This document shows, piece after piece, positions 1 to 10,218 of a DNA stretch of 64,000 bases. The position numbers and the translations under genes are program-made. The notes below the pieces were generated by a model. It had not been told where the DNA came from. It did no database searches and saw only the letters and a program-made list of their open reading frames with translations. Source of the DNA: Schizochytrium sp. TIO01 (taxonomy: Eukaryota; Sar; Bigyra; Thraustochytrida; Thraustochytriidae). The stretch covers positions 2,431,148 through 2,495,147 of the forward strand of contig SMSO01000014.1 of assembly GCA_004764695.1 (NCBI GenBank). The letters are read 5' to 3'. Position 1 is the stretch's first letter; each line of letters starts with the position of its first letter.

Positions 1-611
1 TTCATTTGTAGCGATTGAATAAAGCTCTATCTATGTTGATTTAGGATACTCTGTTGTGTGCTATAAATAATTTTGATGCTCAAGTTTGTGCATGCCGCGA
101 AGCCGAAGCATCATGATTGGAATTTAGCTATGAGGCAAGTGAAAGGTAACTAAAGATCTCTCCACTAGGAGTATAGCTTGCTCAGCTTTTTGAGGTTCTA
201 ATACGGTTCAAGCTAGAAAAACCCGACTCTGAGTTTTGGACTGTCGCGACATACTTTCATCTTGCGGAGATCGAGCTACAAAATTTTCCTAGTTTCTAGG
301 CGACATAAATGAAATAACTTCGAACTGAAGACACAATAATATGGAGGAGATTCTAACAGAAACATCAGATTTTGCATATCTGCGAAACTTCGATATCGGT
401 CTTCCTATCGCTAGGAACTTTACATTTTTCACTCACCTATGTATATTATAGACACTTTATGTCTTCCAAGACACTCGTCAATTGTTCCGTTATAATTTTT
501 GCATGTATGGTGTGCAACCGAGTACAAACTCCGTACACCGAGGGGTGCGGAAGAATATCTGGTTCTTCATTGAGTACGTATTTTACTCGAGAGGAACAAA
601 CATAGAAAGAA
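1..611. other. AT-rich intergenic DNA, no gene seen
   Basis: Only short random-looking frames without ATG starts or family resemblance are present. The last part is the upstream region of the SH3 gene that starts at 612. No repeat or RNA gene was recognised. Confidence 0.6.
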
Positions 612-1352
612 ATGCCGTATGCAAAAGCTCTTTATACCTTCCATGCACAGGACTCTGGCCAACTATTTTTGGAACCTGGCGACGAGCTTCTTGTTGACCA
701 TACTACAAAGCAAGGTTGGGTATTTGGAGAGCATCGAAAAGAGCACGTCTACGGTTCAAGAAAGGGGTATTTCCCGAGGGCTTATGTGGAACTTATTGAA
801 GATGTGTTGATTAGATCAAAAGGCGTTGAGAATGAAACATTGCGTGGGGATCTAGATAGCCTTAGCCAGCAACATATATCCCCTCCTACCTCATCGAACA
901 TTAAGCAAGATATTTGTCAAAACAGTCAATTAACTTCGGGCTATCTGCGTGTACTTGAAGACTTTATTGGGACGCATGGGCAAAATAGCTTGACCGTCCG
1001 GAAAGGTGATGCTGTAAAACCATGCCAGGCCGATTGGGAAAATGAAGTATGGGTTTTCTGTACAAATAAGCAAGGCGATACAGGGTACATACCACGCACG
1101 CACATAAGCAGTATATCATACATTTTTTCTGAACTTGAGCGAGCAAGCACGTGTACCAAAAAGCGTTGCGAATCACTGGAATGTTTCGGGATAGCTCGTC
1201 AGGGTTCAAATATTTGTCAAGGGTGTCAAAACTGGAACATGCTTCAGCGTAAAACTCTTCAGAGAGAGGGGGATTCCCCTTCTTCTGGAGATCCAAGCGC
1301 AAAACAAAGTATGTTGCAGCTCTTGACAGCAAAAATCATTATTTTCAACTAA
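612..1352 (+). CDS. Two-SH3-domain adaptor-like protein with a possible A20-like zinc finger
   Basis: The 246-residue protein begins directly with an SH3 fold (residues about 2-62): ALYTF opening, a Glu/Asp-rich loop after it, the W of GWVFGE and a closing GYFPRAYVELI. A second, more divergent SH3 (about 110-170) shows VLEDFIG, LTVRKGD, VWVFC and TGYIPRTHI. SH3 domains bind proline-rich partners, so an adaptor role in signalling or actin/endocytosis is likely. Near the C-terminus Cys186, Cys191, Cys202 and Cys205 form C-x4-C-x10-C-x2-C with FG after the second Cys, close to an A20 finger (usually x11), which in other proteins binds ubiquitin; that assignment is tentative. No catalytic domain, signal peptide or membrane segment is seen. 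The start is the first ATG before SH3-1 and leaves almost no leader. Confidence 0.8.
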   Translation: MPYAKALYTFHAQDSGQLFLEPGDELLVDHTTKQGWVFGEHRKEHVYGSRKGYFPRAYVELIEDVLIRSKGVENETLRGDLDSLSQQHISPPTSSNIKQDICQNSQLTSGYLRVLEDFIGTHGQNSLTVRKGDAVKPCQADWENEVWVFCTNKQGDTGYIPRTHISSISYIFSELERASTCTKKRCESLECFGIARQGSNICQGCQNWNMLQRKTLQREGDSPSSGDPSAKQSMLQLLTAKIIIFN

Positions 1353-2803
1353 GAATCAAAAGAATCATCTTTGAGAGTGAGCTATTCGTATTTTATAGTG
1401 ATTAAAGTGCACGGCGATTGCAGTTTGATAAATAACATTGTGAAGTTGAAATAAACGGAACCCGTGTGCTTCAACAACCAAAGACATCTAAGGCAGATTG
1501 AAAACAGCTTTTGCTTTATAAGATACTTTTGACAAAACTCAAGTTCAAATACATTGGATTTAATAGGCACGCGTAGTAACGAAGTAAGAATGCATTCAAT
1601 GCTTTAAAATAGTCTCAAGAAAGGTTCCAAGCAAGTTGAAGTAAAGCTACTGCGAGAGGAAGTAGCTACTTTAGCTTTAAATAGTCTTTATTTAGTTCTA
1701 GAGTCTATTTTAATTAGAATGAAACTGAGCTACCTAACCTTGTGTACGTTCTACTCTTTTTGAATATGTCATACTCTGCATAGTTAGCTCGCTATGTGTC
1801 TGAGTGGGGAATTTGGGTAAATGCTCTCAGTTCTGCAGGTTTGAGTATGTATTGCAAATAAACTAAAAGCCATCGACGACTCTTAGTAGTAAGTGTGTAA
1901 AATGGGGCTAGTCCTCCGGTTAAATTGTATTTCAGGTCTTTCACATTATTTTCATGTTTGAACTTACCTAGATTTCTATTCTACATTTTAACATTAACTT
2001 ACCTAGTTGAAAACTCTGGCGTGTTGTGGAGTTTCCTTGAAGTAATTCAAGCACTTAAAACTGCGTTGGGTTGGGTTGTCATGGTAGATGTACTATTGTC
2101 TTACCTAAGCATCGTTATCTACCATACAATGCCGCCTCAGGAGTGCTTTATTATTATCAACATAAGTAAATAAGATAATAATGGTAATAATAACAATGAT
2201 TTATGATAACTTTATTCGGAATGATTACAAATCAACCAAAAAACTTATGTTTTCATCCACTGCAGGGGAAACAATCACGTGTCTTCAACTTGATAGTGGG
2301 GGTGGGAAAACCCAAGATTCCAGCCCTGGCTAGTTGGATTAGTACCTTATTGATGCCAAGTTCTTTAGTATTGCAGGGTGGTCTTATAGGGGAGTTTTTA
2401 ATGTGTTTCTGAATGCAGTTTTCAAGCATTTTCCCCGAACAGCCTCTGTGTGGTAGGTAGTATCTTCATTGTATCTTCACCCGGTTTCCTTCATGCAATT
2501 TTTAATTTTGTTTAATTGAAATTAAATTTTAAATAAAATTACAAAAATAAAAATACTAGCAGCTAGTTAAGGAATACCATGGTAGTATGACTATAGTATG
2601 TCTATTTTAGACTCCCATAGGGATTAAATGCATGACGATGTTCTAGAGAATCCTTTAGCTAAGGTGTATAGTTAGCTGCCCAATTATAGCTTGCAGCAGC
2701 ACACTTCAAGCGATAAAGAGCAGAGCAAAAGAGCTACAGAGCAAACTTCAACCAAGATTGGAGAGAGTTTGAGCAGCAGGTTGCTGAGCCTGTTTTCTTC
2801 ACG
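1353..2803. other. Intergenic, AT-rich, no gene recognised
   Basis: About 1.45 kb with several copies of the TACCTA/TAGGTA motif (for example near 1728, 1967, 2001 and 2102) and A/T-rich tracts around 2500-2560. Short frames near 1925 and 2203 use non-ATG starts and show no domain. The last 100 bases are the leader of panC. Confidence 0.55.
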
Positions 2804-3917
2804 ATGATGCGCATTGCGACAAGCCGTAGTTCGGGTACTTTTACTCGTACAACTGCGCGCTTCAATGCCTTTCGCAGCCTTTCTAACTCAGCTTCGAATG
2901 AGGCTCCCTTGTACCTTGATCAAGAAGCTCGAAGCAAAATTTGCAAAGAACTTGGCGTCGCAGAAGATCGTGTAGCGTTAACGATTGCGGAGATGAGGCA
3001 GTGGCGAAGCAGTAAGGCTCAATTTCGCACAACAGAGACAGAGGGAGAACTTATCAATCCTTCAGTTGGCTTTGTACCTACAATGGGAGCTTTGCATGAC
3101 GGGCCACATGAGTTTACTTGCTACATCGACGAAAAGCTGCGATTTTACTGCGGCTAGTATTTTCGTTAACCCAGCCCAGTTTGCTCCTCATGAAGACTTT
3201 GGTAAATACCCTCGCCAGCCTGCTAAGGACCTTGCTGCTCTTTTTGAGAATGGTGCTGATGTCGTATTTGTCCCCAGCCAGCAGGAAATGTACCCTGGCT
3301 CAAAGCACGGACAAACTAGCACCCAGGTGACGAAAACCCATGTAGTTCCGGACGGTGCAGATTTCGTTTCTGAAGGCGCAGCACGCCCAGGCTTCTTTCG
3401 TGGCGTTGCTACTGTTGTCACAAAGCTTCTCAACATTGTGCAGCCGACATATCTCTTTCTTGGCCAAAAGGATGGTCTACAACAGATCATTGTGCGCCGA
3501 ATGGTGCGTGATTTGAACATTCCTTGCGATGTCATTCCGTGTGATACTATGCGAGAGTCAGATGGTCTCGCCATGAGTAGCCGCAATGTGTATCTATCAG
3601 AGGAGCAACGTCTTGCCGCCCCTGTTTTGTACAAGGCACTTTGTGCTATGCGGGAGGCTTATAATGGTGGAGAGCGCAACTTTACTCTGCTCAAGCAGAA
3701 GGGTCTTGATATTCTTGACGACGAGGACCTATTTATGGTGGAGTACCTCAGTCTGTGCGACAACCTTGAAGGTACAGAGTTCTCATCGAGTGACCCTCTT
3801 CCGGAAGGGAACATTATGGCGTCATGTGCTGTGACGTTCGGAAATTGTCGCATCCTTGACAATATCCTTCTCGGTGAACAGCCTCATGTCAAGAAGGCCC
3901 CTAACTCTACTCTCTAG
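2804..3917 (+). CDS. panC: Pantothenate synthetase with one extra base breaking the frame at about 3101
   Basis: This enzyme joins pantoate and beta-alanine with ATP to make pantothenate (vitamin B5, the coenzyme A precursor). Frame one (2804-3100) holds a Ser/Arg-rich presequence-like start and ends in the nucleotidyl-transferase signature FVPTMGALHDG. The rest of the family signature (HMSLL, SIFVNPAQF, LFLGQKDGLQQ, SSRNVYLS) continues in frame +1 from 3102 to 3917. Skipping a single G in the GGG at 3101-3103 gives a protein of about 370 residues. Without the skip, translation stops at 3157, producing 117 residues that lack most of the active site. The downstream half is fully conserved and stop-free, so a sequencing or assembly indel, a very recent mutation or a +1 recoding site are all possible. 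The N-terminal extension suggests mitochondrial import (inference). Confidence 0.85.
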
Positions 3918-5631
3918 ATAAAATACTAATACAGCATATTTTATAGCCCGAATTTGGCCGACTCTGCTTGCGCAGATAGTATTTCTAATAGGATATGCAA
4001 TTAGAAAGTATGTTGATTTGTTTCCTTGCTCCTATATTTCTATGCCTAGATAATGATAAGTTGAATCAGTTCCATCAGATTTTGAACATTTGTGTCGCAA
4101 GATTGCTTAACTTAAAAGTAGCGTGTCGACGCACGCTACAACTCTAAGAAAAATTAGAAGGTAAAAATTGTTATTCTGAATTGGAAGAGCGTTTTTACTA
4201 GGATCATGATTCATACTTGCTACTTCTTCTGTGCAAATCAAATAGGATGATTGATCTTCCTTGGACTACAAACTAGAACTCAACTTCAAACATTGCATCT
4301 AAGGTTTGCGGTTAAATCGTACTGACTGTTGCTGGGGAATTCTGACCATCAGCTAGATAAAATTCCAACTATAGAGTGCATGATCATTTAGAACTTAATT
4401 TGACTATGGTAAATATCAGTCTTAAGAACTGTAGTTATTATTTCGAATAGCTTTTTGGATTGTCAATCTTGCACACATCCTCTTTTTATTTCTATTCTTA
4501 TTTTTCCTATAATCAGATTACTCATGGAGCGTTAAGTATACACTAATTAAGAAGTATGAATAATCGATTCAAACAGAAAAAAAAAAGACAAAGAGTCTGA
4601 ACTATCAAGGCACAAGCGTTACTTATTTTGGCACTTTTGAGGTTTCCAATTCTCAGTAAAAATATATCAGCTTGCTTTGCTCACCGGAGTTGGATGTTTT
4701 GATTAATTAAAAGGCACTTTTGGTGAGGCCGGCTGGGTCCTCAAAGTAATTAGAAAGCAGGCTATATGATATAATAGAAAATAAGATCCTTCGTTTTATC
4801 TTGTTTGTCCTCCGTCCTGGGATTTTTAAAGTCCAAAATGCTATTTATTCCTTCCTTTCTACCCAGGTACGAAAGTGATACCAAGAATTTTCAAGCTGGC
4901 TAGGTCCTACTCAGGCAGAGGTTGTACTGGTACTAGTGTTGTCTATAACACTGGTAGAGTACCCATGTATACTCCACGATACCGGAACTCGAATTATAAG
5001 TCGTTGTTTATTAAGAACAACGACGATCCAAAATCAAACGAGTGCCAGACTTATATTAGAAGGATGAAGTATTATCTTTGGTTCTTGTATATCTACCTAC
5101 CTAGATGTTGTCTGTAATATGAACTAGGTATAGATGAAAAACCTGAACTCGATACAGGGTACTCGGTAATTCCTAGGTATTACATTTTATGTTTTGTACA
5201 GTCTTTAGTAATCTTAGCTCTCAGGCTAGTAGGTATTACTATTATTGGGTAGCAATATGGGTAGCAGAGAGGCTTAGTACAAGATGTTCTCCCGCTTATA
5301 TTAAAACTTAAAGCTCAGCTATTAGGTACTTAGCGATAAATAAAATAGAGTGATCCTACAAGGTTTACCATCAAAACGCTCGCAAGCCGGTCAACTCCTC
5401 CTTCACTCGAAGTCATATGCGTACGCCCTCCCTGATACCAATACTCACTACAGTAGACTCGTGCACGTAAGCTTGCACTTAGAACGGGGGCGAAGATTCA
5501 AAGGAGTAGACCCCAGGAAGGAGAAAAAAGGAGCAGTAGCAGGCAAATAAGATCTCCGGTTGTGTCCTTTGCCAAAGGCGTTTGTCAGAACCAGAGTTTG
5601 ATAAGAAGTAATATCATACTTCGCTATCTCT
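3918..5631. other. Intergenic, no gene recognised
   Basis: About 1.7 kb of AT-rich DNA. It has a short inverted repeat near 4120-4140 (GTAGCGTGTCGACGCACGCTAC type), an A-tract near 4578 and TACCTA/TAGGTA copies at about 5093, 5172, 5230 and 5325. The short frames at 4875 and 5350 lack an ATG start and look random. Confidence 0.5.
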
Positions 5632-7917
5632 ATGGGGCAATCCAAATCGAGGTCGAGGAAACGGCGGGATATTGGCTCTACAACTGGGAAGCACTGGCCT
5701 AGCTCTCAAAGTACCAAAGCAGAAGCAAAAAATGAACTGGAGGCATCTAACCTTTCAGCATCAGGGCGCAAACTTCTCGTACAAGCTCTAAATAAAGATG
5801 AATGCACACCAATTGGAGATGAAAACAGTTCGATCAGCGGAAAAGGCAACGTTGATGAATCTAGTGATATCAATCTCTCGCTGAGTACATCTGATAGAAG
5901 GTCTCGAGGCCCTAGCCAAGGTCTGGTTCCGATTGTGCATTCTTCAGCGAATGACGGCTCAGACGGCTCAGACGGCTCCTCTTCTAGACTAGGCTCAGAA
6001 TCACTGCGAACAAAATTGTCTAATGACTCTCCGAGCTCGGTTTATGCCCTAAAGGCAAAACTATTGAGGCTACAATCAAGCCCAGGAAATGAGATTTGTG
6101 CAGATTGCCCTGCACCCTCATCCACTTGGGCCAGTACAACTTTTGGGGTGTTTGTATGTGCTAATTGTGCAGGAGCTCATCGGTCGCTGGGCGCGCATGT
6201 TTCATTCATGCAGTCCATAACTCTAGACCTTGACAATTGGAAACCAGAATGGACTGAACGCCTTGAGATGATTGGGAACGCGCGGTCAAACGCAAAGCTG
6301 GAGTTTTATGTGCCGCCAAGCTGGCCAAAGCCGGGAAATGAAACACCAGGTTCTTACTTAAGGGAGTATATCAAAGCCAAATATGATGATCAGCTGTTTT
6401 CTCGTGATCATAATGCAGACAAAGCTGCGGGACTTGACCCTGTACCTTGGGCTGAGCGAACCACACGCCTCACAAGGGCGAGTAATTCAATGGGTGTTGG
6501 CCGGATCGAATATGTCGGTATCGTTTCTGTTCGCGTATTAAAAGCTGAACATTTGACTCCAATGCCTGGAGCGATTCCACTGGCCCCGGCTCCTGCATTT
6601 TACACTAATCCCTACTGTGTTGTTCGTCTTGGACCTCATGAAGCCCGAACAAAAACGATTAACCGCACGTTAAATCCTGACTGGAATGAGGGTCCACCGG
6701 AAAATGTTCGCTTTAGTATGTCCTGGAATGGGGTAGCCTTGTTGGAAGTCTCGGTTTGGAATCATGAAAAAATTGGCAAAGATAAAATCATTGGATCTGC
6801 GCTTGTTGATATTAATCAATTGAAAGTTGATGCATCTGCTATTGATTCACTAATAAATCAATCAACGCAGCCAACGGGTATGCGAAGTGTCTGCGTCAAG
6901 CTTTTTGAATATCGCCCTCAAGCTGCTCAGGAGAGCTCGTTCAATGATTTATTAGACGAGGACGGAGCATCTTCGTCTTCAAATCTAGATTCATATTCTC
7001 AACTGTACAGTGACCAACGCTCTAAAGAATACCTTTCAGCTCACTTGGTTAATTCGCAGCCACTATCTAGGCACAGTAGCAGTAATAGTAGCAGTAATAG
7101 TAGCAGCAGCAGCAGCAGCAGCAGTAGTAGCAGTAGTAGCAGCAGCAACAGCAAGCATAGGGATTTAATTTGTACTAATGATGACCAGAATTGTGGCGAC
7201 GCATCACGACAACGTATTGAAGATAGAAGTGATAGCAGATTTCCAACAGTAGAGTTGTTGCACCACCAATGCCAGTTTTCAGGATCCAATCTGAGAAAAT
7301 CTATTGATGAACATGGTTTGAAATCTTTACTACCGCGTGATAGCTCGACAGAGGCCATTCTCCGGGCATCAACTACTGATCAGGAGCACGATGAGTTTGC
7401 GGATGGAGATACCTCAAGTGAAAATGAAGATGGTGACGAATTCAACACTGCGCCTTCACAATACGGCAATGACGATTTATTTCCTAAAGAACGAACAGAA
7501 GAAGGCACAGGTCACTTTTCAAATGTAGAGACGAGTGGAGCTAGAGTCAGAGCTAAACAATTCTCCAGCACAACTACTACCACTACCACTAGCACTAATA
7601 ACATCAACACAAGCAGAAGCTCCCAGGTATCCTCCGTTGTGAATAGTAGTAATGATACGGCCGTTCAAAGTCATCTAAATCGTGGGATGAAAAAATCGAG
7701 GCATGCCCGAAAGCGTAGTCTAACGAAGCTTCACCTTCGAGAGAAAATGAAGGATGCAGTTGAAAATCTCGTAAACGTTCTTTCTCAAACTGGAAATATT
7801 GATAGTGAATACTACATGGAAGAGGACAACGATGATCTCGGTAAAGCTCGGCGCGAACGAGGATACTTCTTTGTCGGTAAACTTCACCTCGAGCTCTCCT
7901 TTATGGATTTAAGGTAA
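5632..7917 (+). CDS. ArfGAP-C2 protein, probably N-myristoylated
   Basis: The 761-residue protein has an ArfGAP zinc finger at about residues 140-255. Cys156/159 and Cys176/179 are the ligands, and Arg184 in CAGAHRSLG is the expected arginine finger that stimulates GTP hydrolysis on Arf. A C2 domain follows (about 296-400; IVSVRVLKAEHL, NPYCVVRL, TLNPDWNEG), giving the order of plant ZAC/AGD12-type proteins that act in membrane traffic at phosphoinositide membranes. The N-terminus MGQSKS matches the myristoylation consensus (Gly2, Ser6) and is followed by a basic stretch, so a dual membrane anchor is plausible. Residues about 480-507 are a poly-Ser run encoded by an AGC/AGT repeat. The C-terminal third is low-complexity and charged. 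The start is the first ATG, supported by the myristoylation signal. Confidence 0.88.
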   Translation: MGQSKSRSRKRRDIGSTTGKHWPSSQSTKAEAKNELEASNLSASGRKLLVQALNKDECTPIGDENSSISGKGNVDESSDINLSLSTSDRRSRGPSQGLVPIVHSSANDGSDGSDGSSSRLGSESLRTKLSNDSPSSVYALKAKLLRLQSSPGNEICADCPAPSSTWASTTFGVFVCANCAGAHRSLGAHVSFMQSITLDLDNWKPEWTERLEMIGNARSNAKLEFYVPPSWPKPGNETPGSYLREYIKAKYDDQLFSRDHNADKAAGLDPVPWAERTTRLTRASNSMGVGRIEYVGIVSVRVLKAEHLTPMPGAIPLAPAPAFYTNPYCVVRLGPHEARTKTINRTLNPDWNEGPPENVRFSMSWNGVALLEVSVWNHEKIGKDKIIGSALVDINQLKVDASAIDSLINQSTQPTGMRSVCVKLFEYRPQAAQESSFNDLLDEDGASSSSNLDSYSQLYSDQRSKEYLSAHLVNSQPLSRHSSSNSSSNSSSSSSSSSSSSSSSSNSKHRDLICTNDDQNCGDASRQRIEDRSDSRFPTVELLHHQCQFSGSNLRKSIDEHGLKSLLPRDSSTEAILRASTTDQEHDEFADGDTSSENEDGDEFNTAPSQYGNDDLFPKERTEEGTGHFSNVETSGARVRAKQFSSTTTTTTTSTNNINTSRSSQVSSVVNSSNDTAVQSHLNRGMKKSRHARKRSLTKLHLREKMKDAVENLVNVLSQTGNIDSEYYMEEDNDDLGKARRERGYFFVGKLHLELSFMDLR
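7066..7152 (+). repeat. AGC/AGT trinucleotide repeat inside a coding region
   Basis: An imperfect run of AGC and AGT units in frame with the ArfGAP-C2 gene, encoding the poly-Ser tract. Interruptions by AAT and AAC give a few Asn. Its length may vary between strains. Confidence 0.85.
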
Positions 7918-8009
7918 TCAAGCCGCAATTTGCCATATTCAACATTAAAATATACTTTGTAAAATCTTGAGAACATTTCGAATCCCTAAGCCTAATAATT
8001 TGATATTGT

Positions 8010-8693
8010 CTATGATAATGCTTCCAAGTCTGCCTTTGTGGAACGTATTACCATTAGGAGCTCATTCTTGACTCGGCGCTGAGTAATTATTTTTGCAGTA
8101 GCCATACCAGATGCCAGAAGTTTATCGCAAATATCATTAGGTTTGTTTTCCACGATGGCAATCAAATAAAATATCCCTTTCGAAGAGAGCAGACTGGATA
8201 CCCTTGGAAGCAGACGATCAAGAACCTCCCGCCCATCGATACCTCCAGCCCAAGACCTCGCAATCAAGGATTCTGAAATTTCCTCTGTTGGTGTCACCAC
8301 ATATGGTGGGTTAAACAAAAGGACATCAATTTTCCCTTCCATTGCAAAAGCCTGATCGAGATCGCATATCACAGCGTCTGCTGTGAAAACTTGATTATAT
8401 TCAGCTGTTCGCACGGCTGTTGCAGCAGCTACAGGGTTGATGTCAACCATGATCATTCCTGGGGGTGGGGAGAGTAAAGTGGAAAGAGCGGTTGAAACAC
8501 AGCCAGAACCCACGCCAAGCTCAACAGCAAGAGCTGGTCTCAAGGAGTCAAGTAGTGCCTTTTCGCTGTGAAGCGTGTCCACCAACAAGTATGTGTCATC
8601 CGATGGCTCGTACACAAACTCGTAGTCAGCCATTCGTAGATGCTTGAGGTCTGGGAGAGAGCATGCCTCTGGATCAACGAACCCTGCCATCAT
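8010..8693 (-). CDS. HemK2/MTQ2-type glutamine methyltransferase (eRF1 modifying)
   Basis: The 227-residue protein is a compact class I SAM-dependent methyltransferase. It opens with the family-typical VYEPSDDTYLLVD (from residue 27). The SAM loop is ELGVGSGCVS (58-67), the acidic end of strand 2 is VDINP, and the catalytic NPPY is at 128-131 (LLFNPPYVV). This pattern is that of N6AMT1/Mtq2, which with the Trm112 partner methylates the Gln of the GGQ motif of release factor eRF1. Length and architecture match the family, with no N-terminal extra domain as in bacterial PrmC. It converges on the ArfGAP gene with only about 90 bases between stops. Either of the two adjacent ATGs could be the start. 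Confidence 0.88.
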   Translation of the reverse strand: MMAGFVDPEACSLPDLKHLRMADYEFVYEPSDDTYLLVDTLHSEKALLDSLRPALAVELGVGSGCVSTALSTLLSPPPGMIMVDINPVAAATAVRTAEYNQVFTADAVICDLDQAFAMEGKIDVLLFNPPYVVTPTEEISESLIARSWAGGIDGREVLDRLLPRVSSLLSSKGIFYLIAIVENKPNDICDKLLASGMATAKIITQRRVKNELLMVIRSTKADLEALS

Positions 8694-10218
8694 GAACAGA
8701 GTTGTGCACGGTATGCTTCTCTTTACGAACTAATTTGATCCTGCAGACCAGAAAAACCATACAACCCATTCATCTCTTTGTAGAGAATGGTCAGTAACAT
8801 CAGACTCCTATTACTCCTACCATATGTAGTCAGTACCTACCTCTAGGTGCAGAGAGATATGAGTTTTTAGCTAAGAGAGTGAGAGTGCCTCCACATCTGT
8901 TCTGGTACCATTGCGTCGATTGCTTTTGCATGTGCGTCGGTCTATTGAGTGATCTTGGTGTCTGCACTTCATTTAATAGAACATGTTCAAAAGGAAGGCT
9001 CAAAGGGCGACCTTCCACTATTTTACGAAATAAAAATAAAACGTCAACGAATACACCTACTACCTAACGAGTAGTTCTTTTGGTGATGAATTGTGGCATT
9101 CTTTAAAACTGAGTTTATTCATTCATATGATCAATCTATGAAGTTGATGTTCAATGAGCATTTCAGTTCCTGGTTCGTGAGTCGCGCGTATATAATCCCT
9201 AGCCATGGACTGGCATCTGGAGATGCCTTCACAAAGCTATTTGTAGTAATTGTGATGGTGTGAAGACAAACTACCTGGTCTAGCATAGTAGGTTACAATA
9301 CAATTCAAGGCCTAGCTGACATAAAAAAGGTTCCCGGTAATCCAAACCATAGTGTGGTGCACTCCATGTAAAAGTAGCAAGCACATAGATCTCAGGATTT
9401 GGTGCGTCGTTGTCCCAGAAAAAAATAAAAACAAAAACAGGAAACAAAAACATTAAGTCCTGTGCATTATACTTATACTTATACTTATACTTTTACTGAA
9501 ACTAAAATAATGATATGGATTATTCCAACTTATCAACAGTATCGAGATGTACTGCTCACCGAAGGTAAAGTTAACATTAAGGAGAATGCTGCATTATGAC
9601 GAAAGAGATCTTCAAATCACCAATCGTCATGAGCAATTTTTGCTTGAACGAAACTCAATCGCTTCACCACTGGTAATGCAAGTACCTAGGTACAAAGTAG
9701 CTAGTGCGTTTGATAAGGGTCTTTAAAACATACTGCTACCTGAAGATTCTATCTAATTAGTTAGTATTAGTCAGTGTCTCTCTTCACTTTTGAAAATTCG
9801 TAGAAAGATTTCTGAATTTTTTAAAATGGCGGTATTAACCAAGGACCCCGAGTGATAATTCTGACTTGAGTTTTCACCCAGGGCCAAGGAAAAAGTTTTA
9901 AACTAATCAGCCTATTGAGAATGGGTTTTAAGGGTTTAACTCTCAGCTACCTATCTCCTACTACGTATGGTAAGTGTACACCCACAACTAGAAATTTTAA
10001 ATAGATAAAAAAGAAAAGAATACAGAAAGAAAATTATGTAGTACTACAATATAGGTGTGCTTTTCCTTCTGCTCACTCCAAACATCGTACGTGGACTCTT
10101 CTTGTCCAGTTGCTCACCAAATCCCTGACGCTTGCCCTGTGAAGGCAACAGGGCGTCCGGAACGAAGGTGGTAAGCTTACCTAAGCTTAGTTTCTGGGCT
10201 ACGTTGTGAAACCTTAAG
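8694..10218. other. Intergenic, no gene recognised
   Basis: Divergent spacer between the methyltransferase and the zinc transporter. It holds TACCTA-type motifs (about 8836, 9055, 9685 and 9948) and a short (TATACT)n run near 9468-9490. Frames around 8830-9067 on both strands are short and featureless. Confidence 0.5.

Noticed and set aside
3090-3130. A small intron in panC
   Set aside because: The conserved protein resumes after a single base, with no room or GT-AG borders for an intron.
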